Below, piece by piece: positions 39,670-47,983 of a stretch of 64,000 bases of DNA. A program made the translations under genes and the position numbers. The stretch is from Hydractinia symbiolongicarpus (lineage: Eukaryota > Cnidaria > Hydrozoa > Anthoathecata > Hydractiniidae), in contig NC_079888.1 of the NCBI RefSeq assembly GCF_029227915.1, positions 21,246,001 through 21,310,000 on the forward strand, written 5' to 3'. The notes beneath the pieces are model-generated. The model worked only from the letters and a program-made list of their open reading frames with translations. It did no database searches and was not told where the DNA came from. How positions within the stretch are numbered: the first letter of the stretch is position 1; each line of letters begins with the position of its first letter.

Positions 39670-41165
39670 TAAAAAAGTCATTTTTTTATAGTGGGACCAA
39701 TCCTAGCCGTTATCGCGCGCTAAAAAAATAGCGACAGTTTCAAGAACTACATTTCATTGACCTTCTAACGGTGTCAGTCCGTTTGAGTTACAACGGTTGG
39801 GTCACATATTCGTACCAACATGTATTTAGCGATATTTTTCTGATATTACTAGGTTGCATCGCTTTTACCTATGAAACGATTGACTGTGGGACTTAATTGA
39901 GCTAACTTTGGACTGTCTCCTGATAAATGTGGTAAAAGAGACAATCGGACACAAGAAAAAACATTCTTCTTAATTTGACATGATTGCCGAAACTCAGCGA
40001 TTACACTGGGCTCTGTGGTAGCGCTTCATTTAAGAATTATGATAAAAAAAGTCATTTTTTCATTGTGGGACCAACCCTAGCCATTATCGCGCGCTGAAGA
40101 AAAAGCGACAGTTTCAAAAACTACATTTCATTGACTTTCTAACGGTGTCAGTCCGTTTGAGTTACAACGGTTGGGTCACATATTCGTACCAACATGTATT
40201 TAGCGATATTTTTTTGATATTACTAGGTAGCATCGCTTTTAACTATGAAACGATTGACTGTGGGACTTAATTGAACTAACTTTGGAGTGTCACCTGATAA
40301 ATGTGATAAAAGAGACAATTGGACTCCAAGAAAAAACATTCTTCTTAATTTGACATGATTGCCGAAACTCAGCGATTACACTGGGCTTTGTGGTAGCGCT
40401 TCATTTAAGAATTATAATAAAAAAGTCATTTTTTCATTGTGGGACCAATCCTAGCCATTATCCTGCCTTGAGGAAATAGCGACAGTTTGAAAAACTACAT
40501 TTCATTGACTTTCTAACGGTGTCAGTCCGTTTGAGTTTCAACGGTTGTGTCACATATTCATACCAACATGTATTTAGCGATATTTTTTTGATATTACTAG
40601 GTTGCATCGCTTTTAACAATGAAACGTTGACTGTGGGACTTAATTGAACTAACTTCGGACTGTGACCTGATAAATGTGATAAAAAAGACAATTGGACTCC
40701 AAGAAAAAACATTCTTTTTAATTTGACATGATTGCCGAAACTCAGCGATTACACTGGGCTCTGTGGTAGCGCTTCATTTAAGAATTATGATAAAAAAAGT
40801 CATTTTTTTAATGTGGGACCAATCCTAGCCATTATCCTACGCTGAGGAAATAGCGACAGTTTCAAAAACTACATTTCATTGACTTTCTAACGGTGTCAGT
40901 CCGTTTGAGTTTCAACGGTTGTGTCACATATTCATACCAACATGTATTTAGCGATATTTTTTTGATATTACTAGGTTGCATCGCTTTTAACAATGAAACA
41001 TTGACTGTGGGACTTAATTGAACTAACTTTGGACTGTCACCTGATAAATGTGATAAATGAGACAATTGGACTCCAAGATATAACATTCTTGGTAATTTGA
41101 CGTGATTGCCGGAACTCAGCGATTACACTGGGCACTGTGGTAGCGCTTCATTTAAAAATTAAGAT
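39670..41165 (+). repeat. Another 4-mer HOR (1,496 bp), copy 1
   Basis: Four monomers repeated with offset 1,496. Markers are TTTTATAGTGGGACC, TTTTACCTATGAAACG, GACAATCGGACACAAG, GGGACCAACCCTAGCC and GGGCTTTGTGGTAGC, in the same order in both copies. Confidence 0.83.
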
Positions 41166-42532
41166 ACAAAAAGTCATTTTTTTATAGTGGGACCAATCCT
41201 AGCCGTTATCGCGCGCTAAAAAAATAGCGACAGTTTCAAGAACTACATTTCATTGACCTTCTAACGGTGTCAGTCCGTTTGAGTTACAACGGTTGGGTCA
41301 CATATTCGTACCAACATGTATTTAGCGATATTTTTCTGATATTACTAGGTTGCATCGCTTTTACCTATGAAACGAATGACTGTGGGACTTAATTGAGCTA
41401 ACTTTGGACTGTCTCCTGATAAATGTGATAAAAGAGACAATCGGACACAAGAAAAAACATTCTTCTTAATTTGACATGATTGCCGAAACTCAGCGATTAC
41501 ACTGGGCTCTGTGGTAGCGCTTCATTTAAGAATTATGATAAAAAAAGTCATTTTTTCATTGTGGGACCAACCCTAGCCATTATCGCGCGCTGAAGAAAAA
41601 GCGACAGTTTCAAAAACTACATTTCATTGACTTTCTAACGGTGTCAGTCCGTTTGAGTTACAACGGTTGGGTCACATATTCGTACCAACATGTATTTAGC
41701 GATATTTTTTTGATATTACTAGGTAGCATCGCTTTTAACTATGAAACGATTGACTGTGGGACTTAATAGAGCTAACTTTGGAGTGTCACCTGATAAATGT
41801 GATAAAAGAGACAATTGGACTCCAAGAAAAAACATTCTTCTTAATTTGACATGATTGCCGAAACTCAGCGATTACACTGGGCTTTGTGGTAGCGCTTCAT
41901 TTAAGAATTATAATAAAAAAGTCATTTTTTCATTGTGGGACCAATCCTAGCCATTATCCTGCCTTGAGGAAATAGCGACAGTTTGAAAAACTACATTTCA
42001 TTGACTTTCTAACGGTGTCAGTCCGTTTGAGTTTCAACGGTTGTGTCACATATTCATACCAACATGTATTTAGCGATATTTTTTTGATATTACTAGGTTG
42101 CATCGCTTTTAACAATGAAACGTTGACTGTGGGACTTAATTGAACTAACTTCGGACTGTGACCTGATAAATGTGATAAAAAAGACAATTGGACTCCAAGA
42201 AAAAACATTCTTTTTAATTTGACATGATTGCCGAAACTCAGCGATTACACTGGGCTCTGTGGTAGCGCTTCATTTAAGAATTATGATAAAAAAAGTCATT
42301 TTTTTAATGTGGGACCAATCCTAGCCATTATCCTACGCTGAGGAAATAGCGACAGTTTAAAAAACTACATTTCATTGACTTTCTAACGGTGTCAGTCCGT
42401 TTGAGTTTCAACGGTTGTGTCACATATTCATACCAACATGTATTTAGCGATATTTTTTTGATATTACTAGGTTGCATCGCTTTTAACAATGAAACATTGA
42501 CTGTGGGACTTAATTGAACTAACTTTGGACTG
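41166..42532 (+). repeat. Another 4-mer HOR (1,496 bp), copy 2
   Basis: Tandem copy of the preceding block with the same ordered markers. The match runs to about 42,532, where the copies diverge (CTGTCACC against CTGTGACC). Private differences include ACGAATGACTG near 41,371 and TAATAGAGC against TAATTGAAC near 41,767. Confidence 0.83.
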
Positions 42533-45500
42533 TGACCTGATAAATGTGATAAATGAGACAATTGGACTCCAAAAAATAACATTCTTGTTAACTTGACGTG
42601 ATTGCCGGAACTCAGCGATTACACTGGGCACTGTGGTAGCGCTTCATTTAAAAATTAGGCTAAAAAAATTTATTTTTTTACTGTGGGACTTATCCTAGCC
42701 GTTAGCGCGCGTTGAAGAAAAAGCGACAGTTTCAAAAACTACATTTCATTGACTTTTTAACGGTGTCAGTCCGTTTGAGTTACAACGGTTGGGTCACATA
42801 TTCGTACCAACATGTATTTAGCGATATTTTTTTGATATTACTAGGTAGCATCGCTTTTAACTATGAAACGATTGACTGTGGGACTTAATAGAGCTAACTT
42901 TGGAGTGTCACCTGATAAATGTGATAAAAGAGACAATTGGACTCCAAGAAAAAACATTCTTCTTAATTTGACATGATTGCCGAAACTCAGCGATTACACT
43001 GGGCTCTGTGGTAGCGCTTCATTTAAGAATTATAATAAAAAAGTCATTTTTTCATTGTGGGACCAATCCTAGCCATTATCCTGCCTTGAGGAAATAGCGA
43101 CAGTTTGAAAAACTACATTTCATTGACTTTCTAACGGTGTCAGTCCCTTTGAGTTTCAACGGTTGTGTCACATATTCATACCAACATGTATTTAGCGATA
43201 TTTTTTTGATATTACTAGGTTGCATCGCTTTTAACAATGAAACGATTAACTGTGGGATTTAATTGAGCTAACTTTGGACTGTCACCTGATAAATGTGATA
43301 AATCAGACAATTGGACTCCAAAGAATAACATTCTTCTAAATTTGACATGATTGCCGAAACTCAGCGATTACACTGGGCTCTGTGGTAGCGCTTCATTTAA
43401 GAATTATGATAAAAAAAGTCATTTTTTTATTGTGGGACCAACCCTAACCATTATCGCGCGCTGAAGAAATAGCGAGAGTTTCAAAAACTACATTTCATTG
43501 ACTTTCTAACGGTGTCAGTCCGTTTGAGTTTCAACGGTTGTGTCACATATTCATACCAACATGTATTTAGCGATATTTTTTTTGATATTACTAGGTTGCA
43601 TCGCTTTTAACAATGAAGCGTTGACTGTGGGACTTAATTGAGCTAACTTTGGACTGTGTCCTCATAAATGTGATAAATGAGACAATTGGACTCCAAGAAA
43701 TAACATTCTTGTTAACTTGACGTGATTGCCGGAACACAGCGATTACACTGGGCACTGTGGTAGTGCTTCATTTAAAAATTAGGCTAAAAAAAGTCATTTT
43801 TTTACTGTGGGACTTATCCTAGCCGTTAGCGCGCGTTGAAGAAAAAGCGACTGTTTCAAAAAATACATTTCATTGACTTTCTAACGGTGTCAGTCCGTTT
43901 GAGTTACAACGGTTGGGTCACATATTCGTACCAACATGTATTTAGCGATATTTTTTTGATATTACTAGGTTGCATTGCTTTTAACTATGAAACGATTGAC
44001 TGTGGGACTTAATAGAGCTAACTTTGGACTGTCACCTGATAAATGTGATAAATGAGACAATTGGACTCCAAGAAATAACATTCTTCTAAATTTGAAGTGA
44101 TTGCCGCATCTCAGCGATTACACTGGGCGCTATGGTAGCGCTTCATTTAAAAATTTAGATAAATAAATCATTATTACTGTAAGACCAATCCTATTTGTTA
44201 TTGCGCGCTGAAGAAATAGCGACAGTTTCAAAAACTACAATTCATTGACTTTCTAACGGTGTCAGTCCGTTTGAGTTACAACGGTTGGGTCACACATTCG
44301 TACCAATATGTATTTAGCGATATTTTTCTGATATTACTAGGTTGCATCGCTTTTAACAATGAAACGATTAACTGTGGGATTTAATTGAGCTAACTTTGGA
44401 CTGTCACCTGATAAATGTGATAAATCAGACAATTGGACTCCAAAGAATAACATTCTTCTAAATTTGACGTGATTGCCGGATCTCAGCGATTACACTGGGC
44501 ACTGTGGTAGCGCTTCATTTAAAAATTTAGATAAATAAATCATTATTACTGTGGAACTAATCCTATTTGTTATCGCGTGCTGAAGAAATAGCGACAGTTT
44601 CAAAAACTACAATTCATTGAATTTCTAACGGTGTCAGTCCGTTTGAATTACAACGGTTGGGTCACATATTCGTACCAATATGTATTTAGCAATATTTTTC
44701 TGATATTACTAGGTTGCATCGCTTTTAACAATGAAACGATTTACTGTGGGACTTAATTGAGCTAACTTTGGACTGTGACATGATAAATGTGATAAATGAG
44801 ACAATTGGACTTTAAGAAATAACATTCTTCTAAATTTGACGTGATTGCCGGAACTCAGCGATTACACTGGGCACTGTGGTAGCGCTTCATTTTAAAATTA
44901 AGATAAAAAGGTCATTTTTTTATTGTGGGACCAATCCTAGCCGTTATTGCGCGCTAAGGAAGTAGCCACAGTTTCAAGAACTACATTTCATTGACTTTCT
45001 AACGGTGTCAGTCCGTTTGAGTTACAACGGTTGGGTCACATATTCGTACCAACATGTATTTAGCGATATTGTTCTGATATTACTAGGTTGCATCGCTCTT
45101 AACTATGAAACGATTGACTGTGGGACTTAATTGAGCTAACTTTGGACTGTCACCTGATAAATGTGATAAATCAGACAAATGGACTCCAAGAAATAACATT
45201 CTTCTAAATTTGACGTGATTGCCGGAACTCAGCGTTTACACTTGGCACTGTGATAGCGCTTCATTTAAAAATTAAGCTAAAAAAAGTCATTTTTTTACTG
45301 TGGGACCTATCCTAGCCGTTAGCGCGCGTTGAAGAAAAAGCGACAGTTTCAAAAACTACATTTCATTGACTTTCTAACAGTGTCAGTCCCTTTGAGTTAC
45401 AACGGTTGGGTCACATATTCGTACCAACATGTATTTAGCGATATTGTTCTGATATTACTAGGTTGCATCGCTTTTAACAATGAAACGATTGACTGTGGGA

Positions 45501-45671
45501 CTTAATTGAGCTAACTTTGGACTGTCACCTGGTAAATGTGATATTTCAGACAATTGGACTCCAAGAAATAACATTCTTTTAAATTTGACGTGATTGCCGG
45601 AACTCAGCGTTTACACTGGGCACTGTGATAGCGCTTCATTTAAAAATTAAGCTAAAAAAAGTCATTTTTTT
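42533..45671 (+). repeat. Divergent family I satellite flanking the insert, left
   Basis: About eight monomers less alike than those at 24-42 kb. Two units carry an AT-rich start with TTTAGATAAATAAATCATTATTACTG and CCTATTTGTTATCGC variants (about 44,150 and 44,525). The segment 44,062-44,880 recurs at 50,485-51,300, and 44,890-45,671 is related to 48,700-49,482. Allowing for the 2,312-bp insert, these offsets are 11 and 4 monomers. The last unit, starting CTGTGATAGCGC at 45,623, breaks off after the T7 tract at 45,671. Confidence 0.8.
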
Positions 45672-45720
45672 GCGGAGAGAAGCGGAGTGCGCGCCAGCGC
45701 ACGGAGCGTAGCGGAGCCCA
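45672..45720. repeat. GC-rich left end of the insert with GCGGAG repeats and hairpin
   Basis: The word GCGGAG occurs at 45,672, 45,682 and 45,711. A perfect 6-bp inverted repeat GTGCGC / GCGCAC (45,687-45,692 and 45,697-45,702) with a GCCA loop lies between them. This is the most GC-rich stretch in the window. It sits precisely at the insertion junction, so it probably is, or contains, the end of the inserted element. Confidence 0.6.
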
Positions 45721-45955
45721 TTTCCTCATTAAATAAGCCAAATATAAGGGACGGAGGAGAGTGTATAGGATTTCCGCACGTATACATCAAAATTTAAATT
45801 TTCGTAGGACGTTTTTCGACTGGGTTGCCCCGTAATTTTTCTGGTTATTTTTTCGTAAATTTCAGATTGAGCGAGTATATACGGCGATGGAGTGCTTTTG
45901 TTTATTTAAAGATCTCCTAGCGGGAACTTCCAGTTAAGACTAAGTTAGTTCTAAC

Positions 45956-45992
45956 CACGTGATTCATAAGTCACTTTGACTAATATCACGTG
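45956..45992. promoter_or_regulatory. Paired CACGTG (E-box) palindromes
   Basis: CACGTG occurs at 45,956-45,961 and again at 45,987-45,992, the second as the full 8-bp palindrome TCACGTGA, 31 bp apart or about three helical turns. CACGTG is the core site of bHLH-zip factors (Myc/Max, USF, MITF families). About 100 bp downstream, AAAGGGTATGT near 46,090 could be a 5' splice donor, so a promoter with a non-coding first exon captured in the insert is conceivable. No coding sequence follows. The regulatory reading is inference. Confidence 0.25.
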
Positions 45993-46079
45993 ACTTTTTT
46001 GTTCGGATAACATAGCTCCTCAAACTCAAACTTTCGTTAATCTAAGCTATATCGAAACTTCTGGAAGGTTATTTTCAAG

Positions 46080-46470
46080 AAAACGAAGAAAGGGTATGTT
46101 TAGCTCGCTAGTATATCACTATTTTTTACATGTAATGAACCCATTCTTATTCTCACTCACACCTAAAGCTAGCTAGCTTAAAACTACAGATTTAGATAGA
46201 ATAATAATAGAACTTAGATAGCATATAGCAAGCTAGATAGTATAAAAAAGAGCAAACAGTACCTATGGTTAGCACAAAACTAGCTACAAGGCTAGCATAA
46301 AATTAACTACTTAGTTGGGGTAAAACTACCAATGTATCTAGCATAAAATTAGCTATTTTAGCTGGCATTAGACAGATTTTCTAGCTATAGCTAGCTAGCT
46401 TTACATATACTACACAGTGAGTGAGATAATTCTACACTGTAGCGTAGGAATGCCCCATCACATAGCTGGT
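46080..46470. repeat. TAGC/GCTAGC-rich AT-rich sequence
   Basis: GCTAGC, TAGCTA and AGCTAG words recur irregularly (for example near 46,169, 46,291, 46,384-46,402). They are self-complementary and could arise from slippage of a TAGC tetramer. No gene is visible. The same words reappear near 46,563 and 46,725. Such TAGCTAGC-rich DNA is my main reason for suspecting a sponge-like genome, a weak clue. Confidence 0.5.
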
Positions 46471-46471
46471 T

Positions 46472-46730
46472 CTAGCTATAATCGTCCATACAATTTGTTG
46501 TCTTTGGCAATTTTATACCAAAGATCAAGAACCAAAAAGTTTAGCAAAGTCAGCAAAAGAACATAGCTAGCTAGATATTTTGCAGATAGTGTGTTATGTT
46601 CTCACTCATGATCAATGTTTATATAAAGGTATGTCACATGTAATTGTTTACGTTGCTTAGCCATTAAAGGGCAGTTTTTAACATTGAGGGGAAATGGGAG
46701 AGCCATCTTTTCGTGGACGATTGTAGCTAG
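46472..46730. mobile_element. Possible MITE-like element with 17-bp inverted repeats
   Basis: The left arm 46,472-46,488 (CTAGCTATAATCGTCCA) and right arm 46,714-46,730 (TGGACGATTGTAGCTAG) are complementary at 16 of 17 positions. They enclose 225 bp without coding capacity. If TA is the target duplication (46,477-46,478 and 46,724-46,725), the element proper would be 46,479-46,723, 245 bp, with 10-bp TIRs matching at 9 positions; that would fit a Tc1/mariner-type MITE. Because both arms include the locally common TAGCTA word, part of the symmetry could be chance, but TCGTCCA is not part of that background. Confidence 0.35.
46501..46524. other. Short hairpin inside the MITE-like element
   Basis: TCTTTGG (46,501-46,507) and CCAAAGA (46,518-46,524) form a perfect 7-bp inverted repeat with a 10-base AT-rich loop. 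It is not followed by a T-run. Function is unknown; it may be incidental. Confidence 0.3.
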
Positions 46731-47298
46731 CTATATATATTGTACACACATCTGGAAATAAACTTTTTTAACCCTGCCGGTGAGCATACATCATGCAGCT
46801 TAAGTTACAGAAACGAAAATTATTTCAATATATTACTGAGGCTTTTTAAATTCTGAAAAGCGGTTCTCGTGCAATCGTCAACATGTTTTGAAAATCTTCA
46901 AATATATTCATTATATATATATTTCTTATTTAATTTCCTTATATGTATATATACAAATAATGTCTTGATATATAATTTTTTTTTCTGTAACTTGACCTGA
47001 ACTTTACACCAATGCTGGATATCATGTTTAAGTCCAGCTCTAGCTAGGTACCAAGCTAGCCTAATTTATTGCTATACTTTTGAAGTTTCTGTTCAGTTTG
47101 GAATAAGAGCTTTTTATTCTAATGTCATGAAAACTTGTACTAAGGCGCAGTTTACAATTTATATTAATTGGTCCACCAAGCGTTTAACACAGTTACTTGA
47201 CCAGCATTTCTCAAAAGGTTAATTAACTAGGCTGTGTGCTGTAAATTCCTAAGTGTATATAATATTCACCTGTAAAGTTTCGTATATATATATATTTA
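46731..47298. other. AT-rich unique sequence with TA microsatellites
   Basis: There is no gene here. Short TA-dinucleotide runs occur at about 46,731-46,740, 46,911-46,923, 46,941-46,953 and 47,283-47,296, the last ending three bases before the tRNA-like sequence. The rest is AT-rich and without recognisable motifs. TA runs are common insertion targets and slippage sites, so the run next to the tRNA-like unit may be part of, or next to, its insertion site. Confidence 0.5.
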
Positions 47299-47299
47299 A

Positions 47300-47368
47300 G
47301 CCCTGCTGGTCTAATGGCTATGACACTCATGCTAATGAGAGATCCAGGTTCAAATCCTGGACAGGGCT
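47300..47368 (+). tRNA. tRNA-like sequence, probably a pseudogene or SINE head
   Basis: The ends pair as GCCCTG (47,300-47,305) with CAGGGC (47,362-47,367). The D arm has GTC/GAC with A14, G18G19 and A21-like residues. The T arm is CCAGG-TTCAAAT-CCTGG (47,344-47,360), perfect. The A box TGGTCTAATGG (47,307-47,317) and B box GGTTCAAATCC (47,347-47,357) fit the Pol III type 2 promoter consensus. The anticodon arm is abnormal: CTCAT-GCTA-ATGAG gives a 4-base loop (or 6 with a 4-bp stem) instead of 7, so no anticodon can be assigned with confidence, and total length is 69 rather than about 73. A functional tRNA is therefore unlikely; a tRNA-derived SINE or relic that can still bind TFIIIC is the better reading. 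Confidence 0.45.
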
Positions 47369-47406
47369 AGGAAAAACATAATTATCTTGCACCTACAACA
47401 ACCAGG

Positions 47407-47410
47407 TTTT
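47407..47410 (+). terminator. Candidate Pol III terminator T4
   Basis: The first TTTT on the plus strand after the tRNA-like sequence, 39 bases past its end. If the A and B boxes are active, the transcript would be roughly 110 nt from the start of the tRNA-like part. Four T residues are the minimal Pol III stop, so read-through is possible. Confidence 0.3.
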
Positions 47411-47752
47411 CATATAATAGGTAACCTTTGAGTAGGACTTCTCTGATTATTTCTATATCTTGACTTTTTAATGTTGTTGTCATTGGAACCAAGTTAATCT
47501 CAGATTTATGAAAAAATGATATGTCGTTATGACCGATTGTTTAAATACTTGTAATGGCACATAATTCTGCTATGATTCACTGTGTATTGACCTGAGATAA
47601 ATTTGAGACTTTTTTTTGAGATATTGAATTTGAAACATTTGCACCTCAATATTTTCTATACTCCTGGACTAATATGATACTTAACTTAGACATATTGAAT
47701 ATACGCAATCTTTGAGTTGTAAGGTGGAGATTTTCTACTAAAGTCATGCACC
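47411..47752. other. Unique AT-rich sequence, nothing recognised
   Basis: Low-GC sequence with no open frame of note, no RNA fold that I recognise and no satellite similarity. If the tRNA-like unit is a SINE, its unrelated body and 3' tail would lie at the start of this stretch, but I see no poly-A, poly-T or simple-repeat tail that would mark its end. Confidence 0.4.
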
Positions 47753-47956
47753 CCTGCCTTGCTGTTCCATTGCCTTGCCAGCACTGACCGTGCCTTTCTT
47801 TGCCTACCCTTCCTATGCCTTTTCTGGTGCCTGCCTACTATGTCCTTGCCTGTGGCTCCCATGCCTTGCCTATCCCTGCCTTCCTGATTCCTCTTCCTAT
47901 TTCCTTGCCTGCCTTTGCCCTTTCCTTGCCGTGCTTAATGCCTTTGCCTTGGCAAC
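47753..47956. repeat. Degenerate TGCCT/CCTTGCC pyrimidine-rich tract
   Basis: About 200 bp dominated by CCTTGCC, TGCCT and CTTCCT words with irregular spacing, strongly pyrimidine-rich on the plus strand. It looks like an old, mutated short tandem repeat. Two overlapping plus-strand open frames of 68-69 codons (47,775-47,981 and 47,800-48,009) are by-products of this compositional bias; their predicted proteins are Leu/Pro/Ala/Cys-rich and the second runs into satellite. I do not regard either as a gene. Confidence 0.6.
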
Positions 47957-47983
47957 CTCTCCGCAACACTTTCTATATTGATT

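Larger units (their letters stand above)
1..45671. repeat. Family I 374-bp satellite array, left part
   Basis: The whole interval is a head-to-tail tandem repeat. Anchor words such as CTGTGGTAGCGCTTCAT, TACCAACATGTATTTAGCG and CAATTGGACTCCAAG recur once per unit, about 374 bp apart: CTGTGG starts at 746, 1120, 1495 and 1871. All units face the same way. Roughly 122 units fit. Monomers differ by scattered substitutions and 1-2-bp indels, and rare variants recur at multiples of 374 bp, showing higher-order structure. No protein gene is supported. The short minus-strand open frames are the same satellite segment translated repeatedly, and their lengths change with single-base indels. The array stops inside a monomer at the T7 tract ending at 45671. 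A centromeric or pericentromeric role is plausible for such an array but is inference. Confidence 0.97.
45672..47983. mobile_element. 2,312-bp non-satellite insert splitting one monomer
   Basis: The left satellite ends ...AAAAAAAGTCATTTTTTT at 45,671, and the right satellite resumes at 47,984 with ACTGTGGGACCTATCC, exactly the next bases of the same monomer type (compare uninterrupted copies at 49,080-49,140 and 49,455-49,505). The monomer is therefore intact across the break. No clear target-site duplication is visible apart from two T residues before the right junction. Weak terminal symmetry exists: GCGGAGAG at 45,672 and CTCTCCGC at 47,957-47,964, the latter 19 bp inside the right end. 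No transposase, reverse transcriptase or other ORF is visible. It may be a non-autonomous element, a composite of several, or a captured chromosomal fragment. Confidence 0.75.

Noticed and set aside
24007-42582. Dozens of minus-strand open frames of 61-88 codons as genes
   Set aside because: They are one satellite segment translated repeatedly. Their starts and lengths change with single-base indels between monomer types, they have no domain I recognise, and neighbouring monomers lack them.
1-45671. CRISPR array
   Set aside because: Repeats are 374 bp head-to-tail with no short repeat/unique spacer structure; the context is eukaryotic satellite.
47300-47368. Functional tRNA-Ser(GCT) or tRNA-Ile(AAT)
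   Set aside because: GCT or AAT can be picked out of TGCTAAT, but neither sits in a 7-base loop closed by a 5-bp stem; tRNA-Ser would also need a long variable arm, and only about 4 bases are present.
45672-47983. LTR retrotransposon or solo LTR
   Set aside because: There is no TG...CA end pair, no 4-6-bp target duplication, no primer-binding site or polypurine tract next to the ends, and no gag-pol coding remnants.
45672-47983. Insert as the true end of the array followed by a second array
   Set aside because: The monomer is split in exact phase and both halves belong to the same subtype, which favours a single insertion; a misassembly still cannot be excluded without reads.
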